DNA of 64,000 bases from Diplonema japonicum (Eukaryota; Euglenozoa; Diplonemea; Diplonemida; Diplonemidae), in contig OZ025694.1 in the NCBI GenBank assembly GCA_964019335.1, positions 476,324-540,323 on the forward strand, given 5' to 3'. The position numbers and the translations under genes were made by a program. Below the pieces are notes generated by a model. The model was not told the origin of the DNA and made no database searches. It saw only the letters and a list, made by a program, of their open reading frames with translations. Shown here piece by piece: positions 11,601 through 21,019 of the stretch (positions within the stretch are counted from its first letter, which is position 1; every line of letters begins with the position of its first letter).

Positions 11601-11761
11601 CGAACCAGCTCGTCTTAGATGAAGAATTCAAGAGGAAGGGCTGCTATTTGTTGGTGCAGTCGCCTTCACCGTCTACCGCAGGACACGAGCCTTGCAGTAC
11701 TACGCAGCCATCAGCCTGGAGCCAGGGACTCCCTACGAAGATGGAGCAGGTACTGGAGTGA
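8609..11761 (+). CDS. ABCA-like membrane protein with degenerate ATPase modules
   Basis: A 1050-residue protein with ABC subfamily A layout. After an N-terminal helix comes a large extracytoplasmic domain (about 55-300). TMD1 follows (about 305-500), with the typical loop around DIVREKEMGTREAMRVVGLP. TMD2 spans about 620-945, with extracytoplasmic LHSLPIMLN typical of ABCA proteins. Between them lies only a remnant of the first nucleotide-binding domain. The Q-loop region is recognisable (ALWDNMTCSEHLRYYASLEG), but the Walker A part before it is missing, the signature is LTTEM rather than LSGGM, and the Walker B position reads FLTQDVELQP. The second NBD is absent. The last about 40 residues (from 11637) come from a duplication of the surface-protein gene read in another frame. 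ATP-driven transport is therefore unlikely. The long intact frame suggests either a retained non-transport role or a very young pseudogene. Confidence 0.85.
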   Translation: MKPTETTIGGDKKPGFWESVNLAMTKNARLKLRSLKTPAVVILPALIAALLATTLSSQSFDDSEHLEDHIDVDSYFRPWMCTRHNKAEPAGYARCPDNPPEWHCLGNLCLNSSLSDNKTLNTVLRPWFGMTSSSTVPCFDVVALWRHFAQMIKLPGESREGVSLPNALRSGKKISVHGDSTLVARFDDWFISNSYTYQFVRSLKFSAEKEATEYATSRAGLSKMWAVVVLNGPADYTIRMNSTSTPSTAASTASGKGFNEQFRAYLGGGFLTIQSLINRNLTGTAASDEPLLVPMPVQGYRTDTFLADVGGFLPVLTLAFVYSFTQLVSDIVREKEMGTREAMRVVGLPASVFNISWLFTGMIQMVLASFLAAAVVAASFPIETSCCLTLVLFISYGLSLAAAGVLLSVLFSKASHAGLVSPVVYLMCTIPSFVVSDPSMLTQYSLSCCSTYAFGRALALLFNTAENGNTTEEEASYSVMAALACIWCDTALYLQLAVWLDEQNLDNYVPFDFSWNNALWDNMTCSEHLRYYASLEGVHSTELDDHVDGILERLGMGGDKDTYSAVLTTEMRHKLGTGVSQMGNSKFLTQDVELQPTAASEPGLANINPTQQEVEDTHTAAFQVLLPAIVVLYTLLLVTLSNADLPPLELVKYERNSIFPVSAHSMYAGKGIIQGVEPMPGEYKSAADMSKYLLRRESSVGCWQALFEADDNTQTAFFNTSSLHSLPIMLNGYASMRYQQRWHNEGIRVMSHPLPYGDTEHGTDMLAMMVAVCVVLPLCIVPASYAAHELKAEFWPSGFSRHVLISAASAFLVVTIFFMFGRVEYTGSLEAYCAIVLLLSLYGLASLLMACVVSCFGGQDAMLLVNVVSGFVLPVAVTILRMIGSTPETVLVMRFVFRVVPAFCLGDGVLAMALQLAAPLSMEVVGWDAVALCVMLPLFAVLAFRISENAEDGLGRVRRVEVFSSDFDLFVDADSETVFKDKEKVKVYPEHKLNLMDANQLVLDEEFKRKGCYLLVQSPSPSTAGHEPCSTTQPSAWSQGLPTKMEQVLE

Positions 11762-13090
11762 GCAGCACAACTTTCCTGACATTAACAACAAAGAAAGGCG
11801 GAAGTAAAAAAAATGAAAAGCAGCCGAACCTACATTCCGAGTAACAAAAAAACAAAAACAAAACAACCGCTAAGATTTGATTTTTCCACTTAAATCGTGG
11901 CAAGCCGCAACCTTCCAAATGTTTGTGTGTCGCTTCCCAAGGGTTTAACATGGTTGTCGTGTTCGCGGGCTTTCTCTTTAGTTGAAACTGACTTTAGTGA
12001 ACAAGCTCCCCACCCATGTGAAGCGAAGCAAGTCGTACTAGTTAACCACTGCAAGGCCAATGTGCTGTGTTCCTTGTATACCTTTGTAATGTCGTATGTA
12101 ATTTTCCATGAATCTATCGACCATCAAACACCCGCGTTAGGCTTTCTCCTAGATTACAACATCCTAGTTTGAGGCAGCCTTCCAAGCACCCCTATCTTCT
12201 TCTGTTTCTTAAAGTGAATAAAGCCCTTCGTTGCACGCCGCCGTGTTTCGGGAGGAGAGACAAGAATGAGGCAGACCTTGTCACCAGCTGTTCCAAGCAG
12301 AGCAGCTGTCACCATGCTATCATGTTACTTATGGTTCAGTGTGGTCGAACTTGTGTTACATTAAAAGATCGAGTTTCTTATTTATTATTTTTTAGGGCGC
12401 CGCCAATACCGGCCTCCTATAAAATATATTATTTTCCTCTCTCAAATTCCTTTTTTTTTATTCCCCACATCTTCTTTTTTTTAGAGCATTGCACAATCCT
12501 CTTTCAGTATAGAGGCTGCATGTCTACACAGCTGACTCATGAATTCACAACATCTATTTTATTTTAAGAAATGATAATAGACTTGTTTCTCTTTGTGCCG
12601 AGAAAAGATTTATTTCCGGCTTTTTTTTTTTTTCAAAGGGCGCCGCCAACACCGGCCTCCTTTAACTCATGTATATTTTTTTACCTTTGCTTTCCCCCTT
12701 TACTACGGGCGAAAAACAAGAAAAAAAAACGACAAGTTTACCAAGGTATTTCCGAGCGCAGAAACGCATACCTTAAAAGAATAGTTTTCTTTCTCTTCCC
12801 CCTGCTAACTCCCTGCAAGAAAAAAGGAAGGAGATAAAAGAAAAAGAAAACCTCTTTCTTTTTGCGATCTTCCTATTATTCGTCAGTTTTTTGATCGAAG
12901 CAGTACTTTGAATCAGAATCTTTTTGTTTTCTTTCTTTCTCGCAGCACCGTAAATGGCTCTGGCTGGCCATAGAGGAATTCTTGTGAAAGATCTTAAGAA
13001 ATCCTGCAAAGGTTGGCTTGAGAAGATTTTGACATATCACGGAGGCATCGTTTTTGAATTTTCGAAAAAGAAAATTGTGGTCACTCTTGA
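11637..13090 (+). repeat. Segmental duplication, copy B
   Basis: Nearly identical to 3229-4400 and 6096-6850. The junction with unique ABCA sequence is at about 11637, inside the reading frame, and creates that gene's present C-terminus. Copy B contains a short insertion near 12636-12680 (GGGCGCCGCCAACACCGGCC), which is the 3' end of the dispersed repeat also at 32940 and 54676. It lacks the HPP gene. No gene lies in 11762-13224. Confidence 0.8.
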
Positions 13091-13149
13091 AGGCTACAAG
13101 CACCCACCCCCATGCGCCATTTGACTGACCTTGACGTTAAAAGATCGGG

Positions 13150-13185
13150 TTTTTTTTTTCTTCTTCTATTTTTGTTCGTTTCCAG
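13150..13185 (+). promoter_or_regulatory. Pyrimidine tract with AG before PDI gene
   Basis: A T/C run ends in TTTCCAG at 13185, 39 bases before the ATG at 13225. It has the form of a 3' splice acceptor. Upstream of the coding region it could be a spliced-leader addition site or the end of a 5'-UTR intron. Confidence 0.4.
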
Positions 13186-13224
13186 CACTGGAAAAACATC
13201 ATAAAAGGGAGATATTATTTCAAC

Positions 13225-13877
13225 ATGAAGTTTGCCTTACTATTAACATTGTGTGCGGCTGCTGCTGCCATCGAAGATTTGAGCGACGTACGAGTGCTGA
13301 CGGACTCTACCTTCGAACATGACACGCAAGCGGCTTCTGGAGCAACGACGGGGAACTGGTTCGTCCTGTTCTACGCCCCGTGGTGCGGCTGGTGCAAGAG
13401 GATAGCCCCTGACTGGGAACTCCTTGCTTCAGAGGTGAAGGGGGAGTTCTCTGTCGCAAAGATCGATGCCACACAGAACATGCTGACCCCAGCCAGGTTT
13501 GGTGTCAAGGCCTACCCCATGCTCATCCTCTTCTCGCATAACAAGATGTACAAGTACGAAGGGCAGCGTAGCTACGATGAGCTTCTTGAGTTCTCTAGAA
13601 ACGGTTACAAGTCAGCCACAGGCGTCCCCGTACCACCCGAGAAGTTCTTCGTCATACAGTACGCAGAGTTGTTCGGGGCCGAGCTTGCTGTATGACACCT
13701 TTTCCAAAAGGAAAAAAAAACAAAAGAAACAAATAAACACAGCGTGCCGTTGAAGAGGATCCCAACACCCTTCTCGCCACCGTCGCTGGGAGCGCCATCG
13801 CAGGGCTGCTCATTGCTTGGATTTTTATCGCTTGTTTTGGTTTGTGGCATTTTTTAAGAAGAAATAAAGAAGAATAA
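13225..13877 (+). CDS. Thioredoxin-domain (PDI/TMX-like) membrane protein, two exons
   Basis: Exon 1 (13225-13689) encodes a signal peptide (MKFALLLTLCAAAAA) and a thioredoxin fold with active site FYAPWCGWCKR and the cis-proline region GVKAYPML. Read unspliced, the frame stops just after GAELAV. A 53-nt intron at 13690-13742 (GTATGA...ACACAG) joins it in frame to 13743-13877. That exon encodes an acidic linker, one transmembrane helix (GSAIAGLLIAWIFIACFGLW) and a short basic/acidic tail ending in NKEE. The spliced product is 199 residues, a type I protein with its redox domain in the ER lumen, like TMX-type disulfide isomerases. CGWC in place of CGHC is a known variation and may shift redox preference. 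The intron is inferred from frame and splice ends only. Confidence 0.85.
13690..13742 (+). other. Intron in PDI-like gene (53 nt)
   Basis: Begins GTATGA and ends CACAG. Removal lies on a codon boundary and restores a C-terminal transmembrane helix that is otherwise out of frame. Confidence 0.8.
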
Positions 13878-14078
13878 ATCAACTTTATTTTTTTTTACAG
13901 GGAAGAAGATAGCACCGAAGGCAAAAGACGAGTGACGAATGAAAAGAAAATGAAAAGGAAGAAGGGGATAGGGGGGGGGAATGACAAAAATAAAATAAAA
14001 TAAAGTAAAAACGAGAGATCTTCTTTTCATTTTTTTGTTCTTTTTTTCTTTCCCCCCCCCCAAATCGTAAGGAAAATA

Positions 14079-15686
14079 ATGTTGCTCAATCATGCTGGAA
14101 ACCAAGTTGGGAAGGAAAGGCAGGTGCTGGACGGGATGGGGGACAGGCCGGCACTGCCGATGGTGCGGTTCATGCTGGGTACGATATTGGTGATGGTGCC
14201 GCTGGGGCAGGTGCTTTGCTGGGCAAGACTGAGGACTACGCTGCAGAGGTATTTGGAATACAAGTCGGAGGGAGGCACCATCGAGTCAATGGAACCAGTC
14301 ACCATCTGCACGTGGGTGTCCTTCGCTCTGTCCACAGCCGTCTTCGGCAGGCTGGTTGAGATGTCTAGAAGTCCCAAATCAGTAGCTCTTGTAGGTGCTG
14401 CCATAGGCGGTCTCGCGCTGATGCTGTCTTCTCTATGCACTTCAGTGGCGTCCATCAGCTTCTGCTATGGTGTGCTTCTAGGCATCTCGTGCGGAGCATA
14501 CATCGTCCCCCTCTACTATGTCACGCAATGCTTCCCCCACACCTTGGGCGTCATGATGGGCTTCGCGACTGCCTGCTTTGCTACCGGTGAGATTGTCATG
14601 TACTACCTTATGGGGTACCTCCTCGACCTCACGGAGCTCCCACTCAACGCCGGAGAGGAGATTCCTTATGAGAACTTCAAGAAGGTCCCCTCCATGTTCA
14701 GGTACATTGCGATCTTGTATCTGGTGTCTGTGTTGCTGGGCGGGTTCCTGCTCCCCGAGCCGAAGGAGATCATGTTGAGGGGCATTGCGTTGGGCCCCAT
14801 GGGACACTTCACCTTCGGCGCGGAGGAGAAACGAACGGACAAGTTCAGGATGTTGAAGAAATGGTATTTCTGGTTGCTTCCGTTGATGGCTTTTGTGGGG
14901 TTCTTGGCAGGGACACTGGTGGTGACGAACTATGTGGATGTTGGGGTGCAGCTCACGAACCTTTCAAGGGACGCGTCTGCCAGCGTGGGCGACTGGGCAG
15001 TCATCGCAGGCATAGTAGGACGGCTGATATGGGGCATGGTGTCAGATGCTTTTGGGTACCACTATGCGCTGCTTGCTGTGTCTGTGCTTATGGGCTCGTT
15101 CGTCATTTCTTTTGGATTCATCCACGACACTGGGCTGTTTCACATGTGGGCGTGCTTCCTGTACTTTTCATGGGCTGGCAACGCTGCCGTCCTTCCGACA
15201 GCCGTCGCTGAGTTATTTGGGAAGTCCGACTTTGCCTTTCACTTCCCGGTTGCCTTTATTGCAGCGTGTCTTGGGATCGTCATGTCCATCTTACTTTCGA
15301 CACCATTCGTGAACTCGTTTGACGGGCAGACCTCGCTCATGGTGATGGCGTTTTTGTGCGGTTGTTCAAACCTGTTGATCTTCCCTGTTAGGTATTTCTG
15401 CACGAATTTGGAAGGGGAGCAGGTTTCTTCCCCTACCGATGGAACGCAGTCCGGGCTGCTTTCTCGCACTCATCAGAGCCAGTGCGGGCCTGCGAACGGT
15501 GGTGGTGCGCCTAACCTTACGGGGACGACAAATATTTCGTCTTCTGCGAATAGTTCGAACGAACAGCCTGATCCTTATTACTTCTCTGCGTTCCGGCAGT
15601 TCAGTCGGGTGTCTGAGTCTGCTTCTCCCAAAACCCACCCAAAGCGCTTCAGTACGCTCCCTGGCGCTTTTGCGTTGGCTGAGTAG
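14079..15686 (+). CDS. Major facilitator superfamily transporter
   Basis: A 535-residue protein with about twelve hydrophobic helices split by a central cytoplasmic loop near residues 235-265, and a long polar Ser/Asn-rich C-terminal tail. The N-terminal half (TWVSFALSTAVFGRLVEM, then GAAIGGLALMLSSLCTS) and the second-half loop after helix 8 (GRLIWGMVSDAFGYHYALL) fit the MFS pattern G-R-x-x-D-x-x-G. Overall it resembles the monocarboxylate/oxalate-formate-antiporter (OFA) and nodulin-like branches. Substrate and direction cannot be assigned. The start is the first in-frame ATG after a T/C run ending in a C-tract. There is no intron. The gap to the upstream PDI-like gene is about 200 bases. 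Confidence 0.85.
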   Translation: MLLNHAGNQVGKERQVLDGMGDRPALPMVRFMLGTILVMVPLGQVLCWARLRTTLQRYLEYKSEGGTIESMEPVTICTWVSFALSTAVFGRLVEMSRSPKSVALVGAAIGGLALMLSSLCTSVASISFCYGVLLGISCGAYIVPLYYVTQCFPHTLGVMMGFATACFATGEIVMYYLMGYLLDLTELPLNAGEEIPYENFKKVPSMFRYIAILYLVSVLLGGFLLPEPKEIMLRGIALGPMGHFTFGAEEKRTDKFRMLKKWYFWLLPLMAFVGFLAGTLVVTNYVDVGVQLTNLSRDASASVGDWAVIAGIVGRLIWGMVSDAFGYHYALLAVSVLMGSFVISFGFIHDTGLFHMWACFLYFSWAGNAAVLPTAVAELFGKSDFAFHFPVAFIAACLGIVMSILLSTPFVNSFDGQTSLMVMAFLCGCSNLLIFPVRYFCTNLEGEQVSSPTDGTQSGLLSRTHQSQCGPANGGGAPNLTGTTNISSSANSSNEQPDPYYFSAFRQFSRVSESASPKTHPKRFSTLPGAFALAE

Positions 15687-16536
15687 TTGGGGTCGTTTCC
15701 CCCCCCCTCATCCTAGAAGTGTTTTTTTTTTCGCCCCGGTTTTGCTGGAACAAGTAAACAAATTTTTGAAAAGAATTGTTATTGCAAAAAAGAGTAGAGG
15801 CAGCTTGTCCGTTTATCCCTACTGTAGGCGAAAACGGCTTGCACAAACAAAAATATGGCTTGCGCAGACATCGACCCGTCTGAGTTGTCGGTTATGCTAT
15901 ATGCCGGCTTGCACAAACAATCAGCCGACTCTTTTTTTTTTCTTCTTTCAATTGTTCTAAAATCACCTCTCCCCCCTAGGATCTCATAAAGATGAGTTGA
16001 ATCCCACGCTTTTTTAATATGTCCCAAAAAAGGAAAAAAAGAACAGAAGATTTGCCCCATAGTTTTCTTTCTATTTTTTTTCCTCTATTTTCTTTTTCTA
16101 TTTTTTTATGTGTAATGAACAAGAGAGAACAACGTGTTATTGTAATTACCAGAAAAAAGAAGGAAAAAAAGAGAAAGAAAGGCAGCATTATGCGTTACAA
16201 GTAATCTCTTAAATTAAAGGTAAGATTAAGAATTTGTAACCGCAGCTATTACGGGGAGTATATGGGTAGGCAACTGCGGGGGGGGGTTCGTTTTCTCTCT
16301 CTTTTTTTCCCGGGTCGTTGCTAAAAACCCCCTTCCCCCAAGTGCTAAGAAACGAGGACGTACCTCAAGGAAAGAAAAACCACATGGGTGTCTTCATTTA
16401 AGTGGGCTAAAGGTGTGCTTCGCTCAAGAATTCAAGTATTTGTTTCTTCCGTTTTTCGTCTTCTTCTTCTTCTTTTTTTCTTTTGCCACCTATCACTAAA
16501 CTTAACAAAAGGGTTTTGTTGTCACCCAAGAAAGAT
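15687..16536. other. Spacer between MFS and coiled-coil genes
   Basis: T/C-rich runs and A-rich blocks with no domain-bearing frame. The sequence just before 16537 (T/C run at 16440-16485) has the same leader style as the other genes in the array. Confidence 0.5.
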
Positions 16537-19500
16537 ATGTCGAGCACCAAGAGGAAGGTAGAGCTGACGGGAGAACTGTGGTACTCCTTAAGCAATGAAG
16601 GGCAGAAGATGAACTGTCATGTGAGCATACACAAGGGGGAGAAGGTGGTTAGGATTAGGTCGGCGGGGGCGAAGAGGAAGGTGGTTTTTGAGAAGAGGTA
16701 CACCTCATTGAACATGCTGTCGACTTTCAGCCACATGCAGCAGGCTCCCGTAAAGGTTCCCGGGCAGGCAAAGTGGTATTATTTAGTGCTGAATGTGAAG
16801 CCTGAAGGAAGGTTCCCCAGCGAAGTGATCATCTTGTCGACAAACAAGCAGATTGAATACAAAAAGTGGGAAGCGTTCCTCAGGTCCGAAGGTGAGGAAA
16901 TTGCCAAGCGCCCCCCGCCCCAGACCATGACGATTCCTCCCACTGACCTGAAAGTACAGATTGCAGCGCTCCAAGCGGAGCGTAACCTCCTGAAGTCCCA
17001 GCTTCGTGGGTCCGATCTCGAGACTCCTGCAGCACTTCAGATCGCATGTGAAGAAGAAGCCGCGCGCAACGTGCTCCACTCAGCTTACACGGACACCATG
17101 TCGTCCTTGTGCATGGTTCTTGCTGGCATCTTCTCCAGAGAGCTCTATGACCATAAGAAAAACATAACGTACAGCGCCAGTGCCTTGACAGGCTATCAGA
17201 GAAAGCTCGAAGACTACTCTCATTCCATCAAGGGTTTCTCACCCAGCCCATCGCGGTCCCCTCAGCTCGCCTGTTCTTCCCCCCGCCAGCCCCACTCCCC
17301 GATGTCCCCGAAGACAGACGACGTTTTGAAGCGCGATAACCTGCTCGAAGCAGCCGAGAACCTCTTGAGAAACGAGTCACGCCAGCGTTCTACAAAGTGG
17401 CTAGTTACCGATACCGTCTCTGTGAAGTCCATCGTTAACGGCGCAGTTTTGAAGGTCCTGCACAGGGGCGATGTCATTGATGTGATTAGAAGGGAACAAG
17501 GCAAGGCATGTGTCTTCGTGACAGTCGAAGGTGTCCTAGCGGAGGACACCATCATCAAGAAGGGAGGCATCACACGCATCAGCACCGACACGGTGCTTCA
17601 AATGGAAACCACGCAGCACGTCCTGCAGGAGGGCTGCAAGATAAACATTTTGTTAGGATTTTCTGTGTCGGTGGATCTGGAAGGCTGGGTGGATGTGACG
17701 GGTGTGATGGAACCTGTTTTAGGAGATGGCTGGATTGTTGCAAGCAAGGAAGGAGTGGCTGTGAGAGCATCATCCAGCCCCACAGCGTACGCCATGAGCA
17801 CCTTGCAATTTGGCACTGTGGTGCAGGTTTCTGAAGCTACAGGAGGCAGTGTGCGTATTGTCTCCCCCATCATAGGTTGGGCATCCGTCGAAGAAGGTGG
17901 ACGGCTCATGCTTGAGCGAGCCTGTGCACGCCGACAGGGAGACCTTGAGACGCAACTGCAGACGGCACAAGCCCGCATCAGGGAGTTGGAAGGATTAAAT
18001 GCATCTCTAGCAGCCAAGGCAGACTTGATGTCAGGGACGTTAGATGCAAAAGAGGAACAACTACAGAACATCAACAAAGAGTACGGCAAACTGAAGAAGG
18101 ATCTTGATACGTGCAGAACTGAGACGGGACATGCTCGAGGACATGCAACAGAACAAAGCAGGATGGTCGAAGAGCTGCACGAGAAACTTGTTGTCAGGAT
18201 TGAGGAAGTGGCTACGGTGAAGTCTGAAATGGAATCACTGCAAGACCAGCACCAAAAGACCTGCATTGAGGTGGAACACAGCAAACGCCTCGCGCTACAG
18301 GAACAGGAACAAGCCTTAAGCGACAGAGATGCTGCTGTCACAGAAAGCGAGCGCCTGAGAGCAGAAGTGACAGAGATGACTGAGAAGCTCATTGAGACGG
18401 AAGAGCTGCTGATTGAAGCGGCAGCACAGCATGTGACCGTCGAAGAGGAGCATAGTCACCAGCTTGCTGTGAAGCAACTTATCGAAGAAGAGCAAAGCAC
18501 CATGTTACGGATCATGAAGGACGAGGCGTATGTTACGAGGCACATGCTGCTTGACACGATGCTTGCCATGGGGCAGTTCTCGGTGCGGGGCAGGAACGAG
18601 GCACGTGCCTTGCAAAAAGAAATAGAAGATGCTGTCACCACATACCGTGAAGCGCAGCAGCTGCAGGATGGTAAGCTGGCCGAGTCATACTGCGTGCGTG
18701 ACAGCATGAATGAGAGAATAACAGAATTAGAGACCGAAGCACGTGCGCTGTGTGCGAGTTTCGAGGGGTGCATCGATGAACACAAGGCGGCAAAGGAGCG
18801 TGATGTGCATGAAAAAGAACTACTGCACTTGACAATTGATGAGATGGCGCAGCGTAGGGCGCTGCACGGTAACGAATCAGAAGATAGGATTGCCCTCTAC
18901 CTTGAGCACCAGGAGGCAGTGGAGCGTGACCTTGCAGACACGCGCCTGGAGCTGCAGGATGCTGCTGAGAACGCGGAGGAGGCGGGCAATAGGTTGCTTC
19001 TATCGAAGCAGTCGGAGTACGGAGTTAACAAGCAGATCCGGGAGTTACAGAGGGAGTGTGCTGAACTGAAATCTGACCTGTTCAACGAGAGGGACCAGCA
19101 CGTGACGGGACAGCAGGACATGCGTCGGTTAGTTGCGAGCAAGGAGGACAAGTACAAAGAAGCCGTGGCAACTATCAAGGAGCTAGAAACCCGTGTTATG
19201 AACATGCAGATCAAGGACGCCTCACAGCAGGCACAAATGGCTCAGCTCAAGAAAACCGCAAGGATGCACAGCCGGCTGCATGAAGAGCTAGTGTGTGCCT
19301 TCGGTCAGGGAGATGCGTTGGAAAAGGTGAAGCACCTGAAGGCAACCCTGGGCGAGAGAGAAACGAGGGAGAAGCAACTGTTGCAAGAAATGGCTAAGTT
19401 TGAGGTGGAGAAGTCAGTATCGATGGCTCTGCGTGAGCAGCTGTCGGCAGTTGAGAGCCAAAAACAGAAGATTGCCAAGCAGCTCACGCGGCAAGTGACG

Positions 19501-19869
19501 GAGCTGGAAGGGAAGTGCCGTGCAAAGGACGATGAAATAATGAAACTAGAGGAGTGGTCCATGCAGCAAGCATGCCAACAGGCCATGGACATGGAGAACA
19601 GATGGAAGGACCCGCTGCATGTGAATAAGATAACCGAGCTATCGAAAAGAGCGGAAATAGCAGAAAAGAGTGAATGGTTGCTGCACAGGGAAAACAGCAT
19701 CATGAAACAGCAGCTGCAGAAGTATGAGTTGAAATGCAAGGCGATGCGTTCTGTGTCTTCACATGTTGCACGCACCACCTTCGAGGACACCCCCAAGAGC
19801 ACCACAACGTGCAGGTATGGTTCACACTCACAACACTCGTCAACAGCCGCACGAGAGGCCGTGCTTTGA
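16537..19869 (+). CDS. PH-like / SH3-like / long coiled-coil protein
   Basis: A 1110-residue protein from the ATG at 16537; an upstream in-frame extension to 16483 has only a TTG. Residues about 10-115 look like a PH domain (GELWYSLSNEG at the first strand, WEAFLRSEG in the last helix). A Pro/Ser-rich linker follows (about 225-265). Residues about 280-460 contain two or three beta-rich SH3-like modules (WLVTDTVSVKSI; GWIVASKEGVAVRA; GWASVEEGGRLML). From about 465 to about 1080 the chain is almost continuous coiled coil, rich in E, K, Q and A with few prolines. This fits a membrane- or cytoskeleton-associated tether or scaffold, with the PH-like domain binding lipid or protein. No enzymatic motif is present. 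The function is not known; the domain calls rest on pattern and periodicity. Confidence 0.8.
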   Translation: MSSTKRKVELTGELWYSLSNEGQKMNCHVSIHKGEKVVRIRSAGAKRKVVFEKRYTSLNMLSTFSHMQQAPVKVPGQAKWYYLVLNVKPEGRFPSEVIILSTNKQIEYKKWEAFLRSEGEEIAKRPPPQTMTIPPTDLKVQIAALQAERNLLKSQLRGSDLETPAALQIACEEEAARNVLHSAYTDTMSSLCMVLAGIFSRELYDHKKNITYSASALTGYQRKLEDYSHSIKGFSPSPSRSPQLACSSPRQPHSPMSPKTDDVLKRDNLLEAAENLLRNESRQRSTKWLVTDTVSVKSIVNGAVLKVLHRGDVIDVIRREQGKACVFVTVEGVLAEDTIIKKGGITRISTDTVLQMETTQHVLQEGCKINILLGFSVSVDLEGWVDVTGVMEPVLGDGWIVASKEGVAVRASSSPTAYAMSTLQFGTVVQVSEATGGSVRIVSPIIGWASVEEGGRLMLERACARRQGDLETQLQTAQARIRELEGLNASLAAKADLMSGTLDAKEEQLQNINKEYGKLKKDLDTCRTETGHARGHATEQSRMVEELHEKLVVRIEEVATVKSEMESLQDQHQKTCIEVEHSKRLALQEQEQALSDRDAAVTESERLRAEVTEMTEKLIETEELLIEAAAQHVTVEEEHSHQLAVKQLIEEEQSTMLRIMKDEAYVTRHMLLDTMLAMGQFSVRGRNEARALQKEIEDAVTTYREAQQLQDGKLAESYCVRDSMNERITELETEARALCASFEGCIDEHKAAKERDVHEKELLHLTIDEMAQRRALHGNESEDRIALYLEHQEAVERDLADTRLELQDAAENAEEAGNRLLLSKQSEYGVNKQIRELQRECAELKSDLFNERDQHVTGQQDMRRLVASKEDKYKEAVATIKELETRVMNMQIKDASQQAQMAQLKKTARMHSRLHEELVCAFGQGDALEKVKHLKATLGERETREKQLLQEMAKFEVEKSVSMALREQLSAVESQKQKIAKQLTRQVTELEGKCRAKDDEIMKLEEWSMQQACQQAMDMENRWKDPLHVNKITELSKRAEIAEKSEWLLHRENSIMKQQLQKYELKCKAMRSVSSHVARTTFEDTPKSTTTCRYGSHSQHSSTAAREAVL

Positions 19870-19998
19870 GCTTCACGACGACACCACTGGAGCCCTCCGT
19901 GCCCTTCCCTTAGAATATAGAACTTTATTAGAGTTTAGTATAATAGACTATTGTGACAGTATAAATTATTGTGTTCAAAACTAAACCTATCAGGAGGG

Positions 19999-20961
19999 AT
20001 GGCTGTGCTACAGAGATTTCTGGCATGCCAGCTGACAAGGCCGCAAGCGGTACGTGTGTCGAAGTGGTATGAGAGCATGACCGCACATGGAAACGACGAG
20101 AAAGGAGAGCTTTTAGAAGCCATGTGCAAGGGGCTGATGCAGGAGGAGGGGTATGAACACGCGGGCCCATGGTTAAGGGGACACGTGACTGGGGTGAGAA
20201 TGAAGCCCCCTACCAAAGGTCAGAAGGGGTGCGGTGATGTGATATCTAGCTTGACGGGGAAGCCTTACTGGGAGCTTGAAGAGGCAGGGGTGACAGATGA
20301 AGCGCTGCGGCAAATGGCAGATGCGGCACAAGCGGATTTGCAGCATACGAAGGAGCACGATGCGTCGTTGTTCCAGCCCTACAGGAACCCTATGGACATG
20401 TGCGAGCCAGGTGCACAGCAGGACGACCTCGGGGGGATGGCGACGACGTCGGGGCATTGGAACGTGTCGTACCTAGACATAGGGGAGGAGACGGGCAGGG
20501 AGCAAGCATCCTTCAGCACCACGCTGCAGAAGGTCAACGACGTGGTGCCTAATGGGTTTGGACACACTTTCATGTCGTGCTTGGCACCGCGCACGAACAT
20601 CATGCCGCACTATGGGCCTACCAACAAAAAGCTTAGGCTGTACCTACCTGTGGTGGTCAAGGGAGACTGCGGGCTGCGTGTCGGCGGTGTGACCAAGCAC
20701 CTCATGGAGGGTGTGGCCATCCTCTTCGACGACTCCTTCCTCCACAGCGCGTGGAACAACACTGACGCATCGAGGTTCGTTCTCATCACAGACGTGTGGC
20801 ACCCTGACCTCTCCCGTGCAGAGGTTGCACTGCTTTCTATGATGCACACTCTGAACGAGCGGTTGGTCAAGACAATGCCGAACAACCCTTATCAGGTGAT
20901 GCAGAGCGCACGGCAGGCCGCTGTAGAACCCACACAATTGTGGGCCGGGTGGGGCTTATGA
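19999..20961 (+). CDS. Aspartyl/asparaginyl beta-hydroxylase-like 2OG-Fe(II) protein
   Basis: 320 residues from the ATG at 19999. The catalytic half (about 180-280) carries the ASPH-type motifs: CLAPRTNIMPHYGPTNKKLR with the first iron-ligand His, VAILFDDSFLHSAWNN with the second His, and RFVLITDVWHPDLS with the Arg expected to bind 2-oxoglutarate. This family uses Fe(II), O2 and 2-oxoglutarate to hydroxylate Asp/Asn residues, in animals in EGF-like domains in the ER. No signal peptide or TM anchor is visible here, so a cytosolic or nuclear substrate is possible. The N-terminal about 150 residues are helical and unrecognised. The spacer to the coiled-coil gene is only about 130 bases. Confidence is high for the fold and low for the substrate. 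Confidence 0.85.
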   Translation: MAVLQRFLACQLTRPQAVRVSKWYESMTAHGNDEKGELLEAMCKGLMQEEGYEHAGPWLRGHVTGVRMKPPTKGQKGCGDVISSLTGKPYWELEEAGVTDEALRQMADAAQADLQHTKEHDASLFQPYRNPMDMCEPGAQQDDLGGMATTSGHWNVSYLDIGEETGREQASFSTTLQKVNDVVPNGFGHTFMSCLAPRTNIMPHYGPTNKKLRLYLPVVVKGDCGLRVGGVTKHLMEGVAILFDDSFLHSAWNNTDASRFVLITDVWHPDLSRAEVALLSMMHTLNERLVKTMPNNPYQVMQSARQAAVEPTQLWAGWGL

Positions 20962-21019
20962 TGATATCACACATCTCATCTTTCATGCTTCGATTAGACG
21001 CTTTTTGTTTGGGTTTTGA

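Noticed and set aside
10960-11631. 223-codon minus-strand frame within ABCA-like gene
   Set aside because: Ser/Thr-rich antisense shadow of transmembrane codons.
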